Source: G965276765 sp965276825 (lineage in GTDB: Bacteria > Actinomycetota > Acidimicrobiia > Acidimicrobiales > Palsa-688). Taken from it: DNA of 64,000 bases. The stretch lies in NCBI GenBank assembly GCA_965276825.1, contig OZ255630.1, forward strand, positions 1,736,001-1,800,000, written 5' to 3'. The notes beneath the pieces were generated by a model, which was not told where the DNA came from, searched no databases, and saw only the letters and a program-made list of their open reading frames with translations. The translations under genes were made by a program, and so were the position numbers. Shown here in pieces: positions 1-7,795 of the stretch (position 1 is the first letter of the stretch; every line of letters starts with the position of its first letter).

Positions 1-387
1 GGGGTCGTCGCCCGGGCGACCGGTGCTCACGAAGACCTCACCGAAGGTGCGGGGGTCGACGAAGCGCAACCGGCGTCCGCCGGCCAGATCGAGGCGCACG
101 TGGGTGTGGCGCGGCTCGGGAGCGACCGCGTCGGTGAGCAGGAGTTGACCGCTCATGCCGAGGTGGATCACGACGATCGCGTCGCCCTCGACGTGAGCGA
201 GGAGGTACTTGCCCCGCCGGCCGATGCCGAGCAGGTCGCGCCCGACCACGGCGTCGAGCGCCCTGGTGGGCTGCTGGTGTCGGCGCAGGGTCCTGACGCC
301 CGTGCCCGACGCTCCGAGGATCCGCCTCCCGGCGAGCTCGGCGTCGAGGTCCGCCCTGATGGTCTCGACCTCGGGGAGCTCGGGCAC
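1..387 (-). CDS. mutM: Formamidopyrimidine-DNA glycosylase, N-terminal part (cut by window edge)
   Basis: Bifunctional base-excision repair enzyme that removes oxidised purines such as 8-oxoguanine and nicks the DNA by beta/delta elimination. The visible 129 residues begin with the family signature PELPEVET: Pro2 is the catalytic nucleophile and Glu3 the general acid. A lysine in RRGKYLL near residue 60 and the HLGMSGQL strand also match the family. The GTG start is fixed by the need for Pro at position 2. The C-terminal zinc finger lies outside the window. It follows rnc by 8 bases, the rnc-mutM order seen in other actinobacteria, so it is probably the last or a late gene of the operon starting at rsmD. 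Confidence 0.95.
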   Translation of the reverse strand, partial: MPELPEVETIRADLDAELAGRRILGASGTGVRTLRRHQQPTRALDAVVGRDLLGIGRRGKYLLAHVEGDAIVVIHLGMSGQLLLTDAVAPEPRHTHVRLDLAGGRRLRFVDPRTFGEVFVSTGRPGDDP

Positions 388-395
388 CGCCGGGG

Positions 396-1196
396 TCAGC
401 GGTCCCGGGCCGCGGCCGTCTCGAGGCGGTCCGGCGGCTCCTGGCGCCGGACCGGGCCGTGCCGGTGACCGGGCTGCGCCTCACCGGTGACCACCGAGAG
501 GCGCTCCCACGCCTGGCGGGCCGCTTCCTGCTCGGCCTGCTTCTTGCTGCGCCCGTGGCCGCGGCCCCGCCGCTCGCCTGCGATGGTGACGACCGCGTCG
601 AAGTGCTTGGCGTGGTCGGGTCCGCCCTCGCTCAGCTGGTAGCTCGGCAGCTGCTCGAAGTGGCGGGCGCTCAGCTCCTGGAGCCGCGTCTTGTAGTCCT
701 GGCCTCCTGGACCGGCCGCCGCCTCGGCGATCCGGTCGCCGAGGAGGGCCATGACCAGCTCGGCCGCGGCCTCGGGACCGCGATCGAGGTACACCGCGCC
801 GATGACCGCTTCGGTGGCATCGGCGAGGATCGACGGCTTCTCCCGGCCACCCGAGGAGTCCTCGCCCTTGCCGAGGAGCAGCGCGGCGCCGAGGTCGAGG
901 CCGGCGGCGACGTCGGCGAGGGCGGCCGAGTTGACCAGCGACGCCCTGGCCTTGGCCAGCTCGCCTTCGGCCATGTCCGGGTAGTGGCGGAACAGGTGGT
1001 CGGTGATCACGACGCCGAGCACGGCGTCCCCGAGAAACTCGAGGCGCTCGTTGGAGGCGAATCCGGGGTTCTCGGCGCACCAGGAGCGATGCGCCAGCGA
1101 CTGGGCCAGCAGGTCGGTGTCGGTGACCTCCCAGCCGACGCGCCGCGCCAGCTCGGTCATCGCCCCGGTCGGCTCGCTCGGCGAGGCGTCGGCCAC
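396..1196 (-). CDS. rnc: Ribonuclease III
   Basis: Double-strand-specific endoribonuclease that processes rRNA precursors and structured mRNAs. The 266-residue product has the signature NERLEFLGDAVLG at about 49-61 and a second acidic motif in LADATEAVIGAVYLD near 125-140, which together supply the metal-binding carboxylates. A double-stranded-RNA-binding domain spans about 165-235. The last 30 residues are a basic, Pro/Arg-rich tail longer than in E. coli. The GTG start directly abuts the TAG stop of acpP with no gap, which suggests translational coupling. Confidence 0.96.
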   Translation of the reverse strand: MADASPSEPTGAMTELARRVGWEVTDTDLLAQSLAHRSWCAENPGFASNERLEFLGDAVLGVVITDHLFRHYPDMAEGELAKARASLVNSAALADVAAGLDLGAALLLGKGEDSSGGREKPSILADATEAVIGAVYLDRGPEAAAELVMALLGDRIAEAAAGPGGQDYKTRLQELSARHFEQLPSYQLSEGGPDHAKHFDAVVTIAGERRGRGHGRSKKQAEQEAARQAWERLSVVTGEAQPGHRHGPVRRQEPPDRLETAAARDR

Positions 1197-1502
1197 CTAG
1201 CTGGCCGACCCACTCTCGAGCTTGGCGAGGACGTAGTCGACGGCGTCCCTGACCGTCTTCAGGTCCTCCAGGTCCTCGTCCTCGATGCGGAAGCCGACCG
1301 ATCGCTCGGCCAGGTCCTCTTCGAGCGCCTCGACCAGCTCGATCAGCGCCAGCGAGTCGGCGCCCAGGTCGTCGCCGAACGACGCTCCCTCCGAGATCGA
1401 CGACGCGTCGATCTCGAGGATGTCCGCGAGCGACCCCCTGACCAGCTCCAGGACGGCCTGGCGGTCGAGCGGACCGCGTTCGACATGGGTTTCAGCGGGC
1501 AC
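1197..1502 (-). CDS. acpP: Acyl carrier protein
   Basis: Small acidic carrier that holds growing acyl chains on 4'-phosphopantetheine during fatty acid synthesis. The attachment serine is Ser50 in GADSLALIELV. The protein has 101 residues, with an N-terminal extension of about 10 residues compared with the usual 78-85, and a GTG start. It lies between plsX and rnc, so membrane lipid synthesis and RNA processing genes share one transcript, as in many bacteria (plsX-acpP-rnc). Confidence 0.92.
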   Translation of the reverse strand: MPAETHVERGPLDRQAVLELVRGSLADILEIDASSISEGASFGDDLGADSLALIELVEALEEDLAERSVGFRIEDEDLEDLKTVRDAVDYVLAKLESGSAS

Positions 1503-1577
1503 GAGCGAACCTCCCTGGTGCGACAGCGGAATCTATCCGACCGACCTGACGGCGGACCGCGTCCGAGGTCGCAACGG

Positions 1578-2612
1578 TCAGCCCGAGACGGCGGACGACA
1601 GCATGGCTACCAGGTCGTCGGCCACGGCGCGGTGGGCGACGTCGACGGCGTTGACGACGGCCCGGGCCGACGACGAGCCGTGGCCGATGATGCACACGCC
1701 CCGGGTGCCGAGCAGCACGGCACCGCCGTAGGTGTCGGGATCGAGCTCGGTGGCGAGCGGGAGGAGGGCGGGCAGCAGGAGCGCCGATGCGGCCTTGGTC
1801 TCCTCGGTGGCGTCCATGGCGCCGAGCACGGCTCGCATGGCGAAGCGCAGCGACCCCTCGATGGTCTTGAGCGCCACGTTGCCGGTGAAGCCGTCGGTGA
1901 CGATGACGTCGACGTCATCGCTCATCAGGTCGCGGCCCTCGACGTTGCCGACGAAGCGGACGTCGGGCCCGGCGGCACCGGAGGCCAGGAGGGCGTGGGC
2001 GTCCTTGACCAGCCGGGTGCCCTTGGTGTCCTCCTCGCCGATCGAGAGCAGACCGACGCGCGGCTCGGCGATCCCGAAGCGCTGCCGGGCGAAGACCGAG
2101 CCCATCTGGGCGAACTGCACCAGCCAGGCCGGGGTGCACTCGGCGTTGGCGCCGGCGTCGAGGAGGATCGTCGGGGTCGATCCGGGCACGGGGATCGGGG
2201 TGGCGATCGCCGGCCTGGCCACGTTCCTGACCCGGCCCATGCGCAGCAGCGCGCTCGCCATGGTCGCACCCGTGTTGCCGGCGCTGACCATGGCCGACGC
2301 CCGGCCGTCCCTCACCGCTTCGGCGGCCCGCACGAGGGAGGAGTCCTTCTTGGTCCTGACACTGTTGGCCGGGTCGTCGTGCATGCCGATGATCTCACGG
2401 CAGGCGATGACGGGGAGGCCGCCCGTGTCCCCCATCCGCTCGGGGTCACCGACGAGCACCACGGCGATGCCGAGCTCCTCGACGGCCTGGCGGGCCCCGG
2501 TGACGATCTCGCCTGGCGCGCGGTCGCCTCCCATGGCGTCGACCGCGACGGGCAGGTCCGCACGGTGGGGTCGGCCCGCCGCGCCGGCAGGGTCGTCACC
2601 GAAGGACGTCAG
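1578..2612 (-). CDS. plsX: Phosphate acyltransferase PlsX (start unresolved)
   Basis: Peripheral membrane enzyme that converts acyl-ACP and phosphate to acyl-phosphate, the first step of phosphatidic acid synthesis with PlsY. The conserved N-terminal strand VAVDAMGGDRAPGEIV and the later FTGNVALKTIEG motif are clear. The start is a problem: between the conserved core and the rpmF stop there is no ATG, GTG or TTG in frame. I place the start at a CTG that overlaps the rpmF stop as CTGA, giving 344 residues, a family-typical length. The alternatives are GTG at 2660 or GTG at 2690, which would overlap rpmF by 50-80 bases and add non-conserved residues. Confidence 0.9.
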   Translation of the reverse strand: MTSFGDDPAGAAGRPHRADLPVAVDAMGGDRAPGEIVTGARQAVEELGIAVVLVGDPERMGDTGGLPVIACREIIGMHDDPANSVRTKKDSSLVRAAEAVRDGRASAMVSAGNTGATMASALLRMGRVRNVARPAIATPIPVPGSTPTILLDAGANAECTPAWLVQFAQMGSVFARQRFGIAEPRVGLLSIGEEDTKGTRLVKDAHALLASGAAGPDVRFVGNVEGRDLMSDDVDVIVTDGFTGNVALKTIEGSLRFAMRAVLGAMDATEETKAASALLLPALLPLATELDPDTYGGAVLLGTRGVCIIGHGSSSARAVVNAVDVAHRAVADDLVAMLSSAVSG

Positions 2613-2788
2613 CGGACGTCGATGGCCTGCCGGCCGTGGTACCAGCCGCAGTTGGGGCACACGACGTGGGGCAGCTTGGCCTGGTGGCACTGGGGGCAGA
2701 CGCTGCGCGCCGGCGCCGACAGGGTCCAGTTGCTGGCCCGGCGGGAACGGGTCTTGGCCTTGGAGGTCTTCTTCTTGGGTACGGCCAT
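2609..2788 (-). CDS. rpmF: 50S ribosomal protein L32 (zinc-binding form)
   Basis: Ribosomal protein of the large subunit, 59 residues, beginning MAVPKKKTSKAKTRSRR. It keeps both cysteine pairs (CPQC at 31-34 and CPNC at 44-47), so this is the zinc-containing C+ paralogue. It lies between the DUF177 gene and plsX, the common DUF177-rpmF-plsX order, and its TGA overlaps the proposed CTG start of plsX. Confidence 0.96.
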   Translation of the reverse strand: MAVPKKKTSKAKTRSRRASNWTLSAPARSVCPQCHQAKLPHVVCPNCGWYHGRQAIDVR

Positions 2789-2873
2789 CGGGGCGCGACT
2801 TCCTCGCTGACGGATGGGTTGGCGGCGCAGCGCGACGCCGACGGGGACGAGCCCGCCGTGGGACCCGTGGAGT

Positions 2874-3422
2874 CTAGGCGAGCGGCCCGTCGTCCGCACC
2901 GCCGGGGACCCGCAGCGTGTCGAGCATGCCCCAGCGCGGGTCGGTGGCCGCGCTGGCGCAGTCGCAGGGGGCGTCGGCCAGGTCGGCCCCACACGTCGGG
3001 CACAGCCCTGGGCACGACACCGAGCAGAGCGGGGCGAGGGGCAGGGCGAGGAGGACCGCGTCCCTGGCCAGGGGAGCCAGGTCGATGTGGTCGACGCCGA
3101 GCTCGTAGGTCTCGTCATCGTCGTCGCCGGAGCCCTCGACGTGGGGGCGGTACAGCTCACGGACCTCCGCCTCGACGCGCCCGCCGACCGGCCGGAGGCA
3201 GCGCCGGCACGCCGCCTGCCAGGAGGCGGCGACCACCCCGCCGACCTCGACGCCGCCGTCGATGGAGGTCAGGTCGACGTCGACGTCGACGTCGCGGTCG
3301 GCGGCGACGACGGTGTCGGCGATCCGCAGCTCGCCCAGGGTGCCGGCGCGGTGCTCGTGGCGCCGGGCGCCGGTGGCGCGGCGCAGGGCGAGGACCGGGA
3401 CCAGCCAAGGACCAGCGTTCAT
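2874..3422 (-). CDS. YceD/DUF177 family protein
   Basis: A DUF177 (YceD) protein of 182 residues. The family is linked to 23S rRNA and large-subunit biogenesis and is almost always next to rpmF, as here. Two CxxC-like pairs are visible: ACRRC near residue 72 and CPGLCPTC near 140. The middle is strongly acidic (GSGDDDDE). The ATG start overlaps the TGA of an upstream 22-codon mini-ORF as ATGA. The function is assigned from family and context only. Confidence 0.88.
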   Translation of the reverse strand: MNAGPWLVPVLALRRATGARRHEHRAGTLGELRIADTVVAADRDVDVDVDLTSIDGGVEVGGVVAASWQAACRRCLRPVGGRVEAEVRELYRPHVEGSGDDDDETYELGVDHIDLAPLARDAVLLALPLAPLCSVSCPGLCPTCGADLADAPCDCASAATDPRWGMLDTLRVPGGADDGPLA

Positions 3423-3487
3423 CGGTCCGTCATCGACACGATGCCGGACCGACCTGCGCTCGTCGGCTCGCTCCCGAGGTCGCTCAC
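3419..3487 (-). CDS. 22-codon coupling mini-ORF (single cassette)
   Basis: A reading frame that starts with GTG overlapping the sepIVA stop (GTGA) and ends with TGA overlapping the DUF177 start (ATGA). It encodes 22 residues beginning VSDLGSEP and containing GRSGIVSM. The same peptide, with changes, is encoded twice in tandem between coaD and sepIVA. I see no known domain. Whether the peptide matters or the sequence acts as an RNA element is open: most base differences between copies change an amino acid. Confidence 0.45.
   Translation of the reverse strand: MSDLGSEPTSAGRSGIVSMTDR
3424..3487 (-). repeat. 64-base intergenic cassette, copy A
   Basis: First of three 64-base copies (others at 4061-4124 and 4127-4190). 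Near its 3' end on the transcribed minus strand, 3450-3424 forms a hairpin with a 6-bp outer stem (GGUCCG/CGGACC), one G-A mismatch, a 5-bp inner stem (CAUCG/CGAUG) and a UGU loop. The hairpin ends one base before the ATG of the DUF177 gene. Confidence 0.9.
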
Positions 3488-4059
3488 CCGCCGCCGTCCT
3501 GATCGAAGAAGGCCTCGCCGATGGCGCCCCCGAGGGTGTCGTCGGGGGTGCCGAGGGCGTTGTGGCCGTCCGGGTTGGGCGTCGGGGTGACCGAGAGCTT
3601 CTCGCGGCCGGCGGCGACGGTCTTGATGGTGCGCTCGAGCACGATCTCGAACGCGGCCAGCTTCTGGTCGCAGTAGTCCTCGGCCTCGAGGCGCAACCGC
3701 CTGGCCTCGTCGCGCGCCTCCTCGACGACGCGCCTGGCCGTGTGGTTGGCCTCCCGGACGATCTCCGTGCGCTGCACCATCCTCTCGGCCCGCAGGCGGG
3801 CCGACTCCAGCAGGTCGTCGGCCTCGCGCTGCATCTTGCCGATGAACTCGTCCCGCTCCTTCAGCATCCACCTGGCCTGGCGGAACTCCTCGGGCAGCCG
3901 GCCGACGGCCTCGTCGAGCAGCTCGAGCAGCTCCTCCTTGTTGTCCAGCTTGACCGACGACGACAGGGGCAGCGTCCTCGTGCCCTCGAGCAGCTCGATG
4001 ACCCTGCGCAGCAGGGTCTCCGTGTCGGGGCCGTCCTGGCGGGGCTCGAGGACGCTCAT
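3484..4059 (-). CDS. SepIVA/DivIVA-like coiled-coil septation protein
   Basis: A 191-residue protein that is almost entirely helical. A leucine-rich heptad segment (ELLELLDEAVGRL, residues about 42-55) is followed by a long coiled coil at about 60-150 rich in Glu, Arg and Ala, then a flexible Gly/Asn/Pro tail. No membrane segment is present. It occupies the place of mycobacterial SepIVA, a DivIVA-domain septation factor, next to the DUF177 and rnc genes. I infer a role in septum placement or cell envelope growth from that synteny. The start ATG overlaps the stop of the two-unit mini-ORF. Confidence 0.75.
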   Translation of the reverse strand: MSVLEPRQDGPDTETLLRRVIELLEGTRTLPLSSSVKLDNKEELLELLDEAVGRLPEEFRQARWMLKERDEFIGKMQREADDLLESARLRAERMVQRTEIVREANHTARRVVEEARDEARRLRLEAEDYCDQKLAAFEIVLERTIKTVAAGREKLSVTPTPNPDGHNALGTPDDTLGGAIGEAFFDQDGGG

Positions 4060-4190
4060 CGGACCGCCATCGACACGATGCCGGCCCGACCTGTGCTGAT
4101 CGGTTCGCTCCCGAGGTCGCTCATCCGGCCCGCCATCGACACGATGCCGGCCCGACCTGTGCTCATCGGTTCGCTCCCGAGGTCGCTCAC
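4056..4190 (-). CDS. 44-codon mini-ORF, two tandem cassette units
   Basis: Starts with GTG overlapping the coaD stop (GTGA) and ends with TGA overlapping the sepIVA start (ATGA). It encodes two near-identical 22-residue units, VSDLGSEPMSTGRAG... and MSDLGSEPISTGRAG..., each ending in IVSMA plus two or three residues. The frame is open for exactly two units because the period is 66 bases. It has no recognisable domain. Confidence 0.45.
   Translation of the reverse strand: MSDLGSEPMSTGRAGIVSMAGRMSDLGSEPISTGRAGIVSMAVR
4061..4190 (-). repeat. 64-base intergenic cassette, copies B and C in tandem
   Basis: Copy B is 4061-4124 and copy C 4127-4190, differing at only a few bases. Copy B, directly before sepIVA, keeps the full hairpin with a G-U pair where copy A has U-A. 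Copy C, which precedes no known gene, has a G-G mismatch at that position. Both keep the CAUCG-UGU-CGAUG inner hairpin. Confidence 0.9.
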
Positions 4191-4672
4191 AGTGCGAACT
4201 TCTCCTTCAGCTTCACGAAGACCGGCGGGGGGACCATGGTGCCGATCCGGTCGGCGCCCCCGAAACGGGCGAACTCCCTCACGTACTTGGACGCGATGAA
4301 CGAGTACTCCGACGAGCAGGGGATGAACAGGGTCTCGATGCCGGCGACCGCCTTGTTCATCTGGGCCTGCTGCAGCTCGGACTCGGCGTCGGATGCCACC
4401 CGCAGCCCCTTCACGATGATGTCGGCCCCGGCCTGCCTGGCCAGGTCCACGACCAGGCTGGAGAAGCTGTCGAGGCGCACGTTGGGCAGGTGGGCGACCG
4501 ACTCGGCGATCATCGCCGTGCGCTCGTCGAGGTCGAACAGGGGCTGACCCTTCTGCGGGTTGCGCATCGGCGCGACGACCAGGTGGTCGAAGAACCTCGC
4601 GGCGATCTCGACGATCTCCAGATGCCCGTTGTGGAACGGATCGAACGTTCCGGGGAACAGGGCAGTCCTCAC
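4187..4672 (-). CDS. coaD: Phosphopantetheine adenylyltransferase
   Basis: Cytosolic enzyme of coenzyme A synthesis that adenylates 4'-phosphopantetheine. The 161 residues start MRTALFPGTFDPFHNGH, holding the nucleotidyltransferase HxGH motif at residues 14-17; the later CSSEYSFIASKYVREFA segment corresponds to the ATP-binding loop. The GTG start overlaps the rsmD stop. It follows rsmD in the usual rsmD-coaD pair and is followed by the cassette mini-ORF. Confidence 0.96.
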   Translation of the reverse strand: MRTALFPGTFDPFHNGHLEIVEIAARFFDHLVVAPMRNPQKGQPLFDLDERTAMIAESVAHLPNVRLDSFSSLVVDLARQAGADIIVKGLRVASDAESELQQAQMNKAVAGIETLFIPCSSEYSFIASKYVREFARFGGADRIGTMVPPPVFVKLKEKFAL

Positions 4673-5268
4673 ATCCCACCTCTTCGATGCTCGTGCGCCA
4701 GGGACGGGGTCGGGGTGTCCGTTGCGATCGGCGCCGGTCGCAGGAGCGACAACATGGTACTGCCGTAGTCCCTCGTCCTCCGGATATCCCACCCGGCGGG
4801 GGGCGCCCACCCCGTCGCCGTCTCGGCCACGACCAGCGGATTCACGCCCGCCAGGGGTGCGAGCAGCAGCTCCCACGCCGTCCAGGCGTAGGGCGGGTCG
4901 GCGAACACCACGTCGAGGTCCCGACCGCCCGACCCCACCGCGCCCGAGGCCCATCGGAGGACGTCGGACCTGACGACGGTGCCGCCCGTCGCGACGTCGC
5001 CGAGCACCGCCAGGTTGGCCTCGATGGTCGCCACCGCCTCGCGGTCCGATTCGACGAACACCGCCGATGCCGCCCCGCGGGAGAGCGCCTCGATCCCGAG
5101 GGCGCCGCTGCCGGCGAAGAGGTCGGCCACGCGCGCCCCTTCGATCACGTCCATGCTGGTGAGCATGTCGAAGAGAGATTCGCGGACCCGGTCGGAGGTC
5201 GGTCGGGTGCGCCGCCCGGCCGGTGCCCGCAGCGACCGGCCACGGGCGATCCCGGCGACGACCCGCAT
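4669..5268 (-). CDS. rsmD: 16S rRNA (guanine-966-N2)-methyltransferase
   Basis: SAM-dependent methyltransferase acting on 16S rRNA in the assembling 30S subunit. The 199 residues contain the SAM-binding motif DLFAGSGALGIEAL at about 49-62 and the catalytic DPPY at about 124-127. The ATG at 5268 was chosen because the family starts with RVVAGxxRG, and because a TACCGT hexamer ends 7 bases upstream, fitting leaderless transcription. It is the first gene of the long minus-strand operon running to mutM. Confidence 0.95.
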   Translation of the reverse strand: MRVVAGIARGRSLRAPAGRRTRPTSDRVRESLFDMLTSMDVIEGARVADLFAGSGALGIEALSRGAASAVFVESDREAVATIEANLAVLGDVATGGTVVRSDVLRWASGAVGSGGRDLDVVFADPPYAWTAWELLLAPLAGVNPLVVAETATGWAPPAGWDIRRTRDYGSTMLSLLRPAPIATDTPTPSLAHEHRRGGM

Positions 5269-5275
5269 GGCCGCC

Positions 5276-5281
5276 ACGGTA
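5276..5281 (-). promoter_or_regulatory. Leaderless -10 hexamer of rsmD
   Basis: TACCGT on the minus strand ends 7 bases before the rsmD ATG, so the transcript is predicted to start at or very near the A of the start codon. Confidence 0.55.
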
Positions 5282-5340
5282 CCGGCCCGCGCCACACCGG
5301 CCCCGTGAGCGGCGACCTGCCCCCTCGCCCTGGGCGTCCC

Positions 5341-5505
5341 ATGCCGCCGGAGGCGACCATCACCTGCGTCGACTGCGGCGGCACCGCCCACCTGCTCACC
5401 ACCTGGCCCGACGACGACCCGCCGATCCCCGGCGACGTGCTCGTCTACCGCTGCGCCGACTGCTGGGACCGCTGGGACGTGGTGATGCCCGACGAAGAGC
5501 CGTGA
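5341..5505 (+). CDS. Small zinc-ribbon-like protein
   Basis: A 54-residue protein with two cysteine pairs, CVDC near residue 9 and CADC near 41, spaced as in a zinc ribbon, and a C-terminal WDRWDVVMPDEEP. Short proteins of this type are common in actinobacteria but have no assigned function that I know. It is divergent from rsmD. A GTG at 5305 in the same frame would add 12 residues; I prefer the ATG because conservation seems to begin just after it. Confidence 0.65.
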   Translation: MPPEATITCVDCGGTAHLLTTWPDDDPPIPGDVLVYRCADCWDRWDVVMPDEEP

Positions 5506-5581
5506 CGACGCCGGGGTGACGACCGCGCCGCAGGCGTCCGTCGGGGAGGTCTGCCGGCGCGCCGCGTGGTCGTTCGGCCCT

Positions 5582-7702
5582 TCACCCCCGGAACAGGAAC
5601 GCCCGGTCGTCGTCGCCGACGAGCAGGCCGAGCTCGTCGGCCAGGTCCGGGTGGTCGGCGAGGGTGGGGTCCTCGGCGATGATCGCCGCCGCCACCTTCC
5701 TCGCCTCCTCCACCGTCCTGCGGTGCCGGCGGAGAGAGGCGAGCTTCAGGTCGGAGACGCCCTTCTGCCTGGAGCCGAGGATGGTGCCCGCGCCCCGCAG
5801 GTCGAGGTCGATCTCGGCCAGCTCGAAGCCGTCGGTGTGCTCGACGAGCGCCCCGATGCGGGCCGCGCCCTCGTCGCCGGCGGGGTCGCCGGTCAGGTAG
5901 CACCAGGAGTGGTCCGCGCCCCGCCCGACGCGCCCGCGCAGCTGGTGGAGCTGCGCGATCCCGAACCGGTCCGCGTCCTCGATCACCATCACCGTCGCGT
6001 TGGGCACGTCGACGCCGACCTCGATGACCGTCGTCGCCACCAGCACGTCGAGCCGGCCAGAGCGGAAGTCGGCCATCACCTCGTCCTTGTCGGCGCCCGG
6101 CATCTGGCCGTGCAGGAGGCCGACGGCCAGCCCGGCGAGCACCCCGCCGGCCAGGCGCTCGTGCTCCTCGGTCGCCGACTTGGCCTGGACCTTGTCGGAG
6201 CCGTCGATCAGCGGGCACACCACGTACGCCTGGCGGCCGGCGGCCACCTCCTCGCGCACACGGGCCCATGCCTCCTCCTCGCCCGCGGGACCGTTGGCCC
6301 ACACCGTCTCGACCGGGGTGCGCCCGGGAGGCAGCTCGTCGAGGATGGTCGTGTCGAGGTCGCCGAAGACCGTCATGGCGACCGTGCGGGGGATCGGCGT
6401 GGCCGTCATCACCAGGACGTCGGGCACCCGGTCGCCGGCCCCCTTCTCCCGCAGCACGGCCCGCTGCTCCACTCCGAAGCGGTGCTGCTCGTCGATGACG
6501 ACGGCCGCCAGGTCGGCGAAGGCGACGGTGTCACCGAGCAGGGCGTGGGTGCCGATCAGCACGTCGACGGTCCCGTCGGCCAGGCCCTGGTGGAGGCGCC
6601 TGCGCTCCGCCGCCGTGGTCCGGTTGGTGAGCAGCTCGACGCAGAGCGGCCGATCGGCGAACAGGTTCCCGGACCCGGCCGGCACGTCCAGGCCGGCGAG
6701 GAGGCTCACGATCCCCCGGTGGTGCTGCTCGGCGAGCACCTCGGTGGGCGCCATCAACGCCCCCTGGTGGCCGCCCTGGACCGACGTGAGCAGGGCGGCG
6801 ACGGCCACGACGGTCTTGCCCGAGCCGACGTCGCCCTGCAGCAGTCGGTGCATGGGATGGGGGCCGGTCATGTCGGCGCGGATGGCGTCGATCGCTGCGC
6901 CCTGGGCCGAGGTCAGGGGAAAGGGCAGCCGGGTGAGGAACCGGTCGAGCAACGCCGTCCCCCCCGAGTGCACCACCCCGACGCTGTCGCGCTCGAGTGC
7001 GGCCTTGCGCATCAACACGATGAGCTGGAGGCGGAGCAGCTCGTCGAAGCCGAGGCGCCTCCTCGCCCGCTGCTCGTCGCCGATGTGGTCGGGCAGGTGG
7101 GTGTGGCGCAGCGCCCACGCCCGCCCGGCCAGCTTGTCCGCCTCGCGGACGGGCTCGGGGAGCGGGTCGACCAGGTCGCCGGCGAAGCGGTCGAGGGCCT
7201 CCGCGACGGTCGCGGCCACCGCCTCGCTGGTCAGCCCGGCCTTCTCCGACTGCGGGTAGACGGCCACGATGCGGCCGGTCCTGTCCCCGATCAGGTCGAC
7301 GATCGGGTTGGTCATCTGCCGGCGTCCCCGGAAGCGCTCGACCTTGCCGAACACCACGACCTCCAGGCCCTCCTTCAGCTGCTTGGCGCGCCACGGCTGG
7401 TTGAAGAACGTGAGGTGCAGGTAGCTCACCCCGTCGAACAGGTCGATGTCCACCATGGTCCTGCGCTGACGGGTCGGACGGGTCGACACCCGGCGCACCG
7501 ACGCCAGGACCAGGGCCTCCTCGCCGTCGACCAGCGCGGCGATCGGGACCTGGTTGGTCCGGTCGATGTAGCGGCGCGGGTAGTGGGTGACCAGGTCGAG
7601 GACGCTGCGGATCCCCACCGCCTCCATGGCTTCGGCCCGGCGGGCGTCGACCGACTCCAGGCGCCCGACCTCGATGGCGTCGAGGTCGGCGAGGGTGGTC
7701 AC
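5582..7702 (-). CDS. recG: ATP-dependent DNA helicase RecG
   Basis: Branch-migration helicase that regresses stalled replication forks and processes recombination intermediates. The 706 residues carry an N-terminal wedge/OB region (about 50-160), the Walker A motif GDVGSGKT near 287, the DEQH box in DEQHRFGVEQ near 405, motif III MTATPIPRT, and the C-terminal helicase motifs ATTVIEVGVDVPNA and QLRGRVGRG. Length and motifs are typical. The start is a GTG. It sits 92 bases downstream of the DAK2 kinase gene in the same direction, a frequent pairing. Confidence 0.97.
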   Translation of the reverse strand: MTTLADLDAIEVGRLESVDARRAEAMEAVGIRSVLDLVTHYPRRYIDRTNQVPIAALVDGEEALVLASVRRVSTRPTRQRRTMVDIDLFDGVSYLHLTFFNQPWRAKQLKEGLEVVVFGKVERFRGRRQMTNPIVDLIGDRTGRIVAVYPQSEKAGLTSEAVAATVAEALDRFAGDLVDPLPEPVREADKLAGRAWALRHTHLPDHIGDEQRARRRLGFDELLRLQLIVLMRKAALERDSVGVVHSGGTALLDRFLTRLPFPLTSAQGAAIDAIRADMTGPHPMHRLLQGDVGSGKTVVAVAALLTSVQGGHQGALMAPTEVLAEQHHRGIVSLLAGLDVPAGSGNLFADRPLCVELLTNRTTAAERRRLHQGLADGTVDVLIGTHALLGDTVAFADLAAVVIDEQHRFGVEQRAVLREKGAGDRVPDVLVMTATPIPRTVAMTVFGDLDTTILDELPPGRTPVETVWANGPAGEEEAWARVREEVAAGRQAYVVCPLIDGSDKVQAKSATEEHERLAGGVLAGLAVGLLHGQMPGADKDEVMADFRSGRLDVLVATTVIEVGVDVPNATVMVIEDADRFGIAQLHQLRGRVGRGADHSWCYLTGDPAGDEGAARIGALVEHTDGFELAEIDLDLRGAGTILGSRQKGVSDLKLASLRRHRRTVEEARKVAAAIIAEDPTLADHPDLADELGLLVGDDDRAFLFRG

Positions 7703-7795
7703 CGGCCGCCGGCCGGCATGTCATGCGAGGCCATGGGCCCATCTTGGCCGATGCCAGGGACGGCGGTTCTCAGCCGTGCGCGGAGCGGTCGCCGA

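Noticed and set aside
1503..1577. Regulatory element between plsX and acpP
   Set aside because: No hexamer, dyad or RBS variant stood out in the 75 bases.
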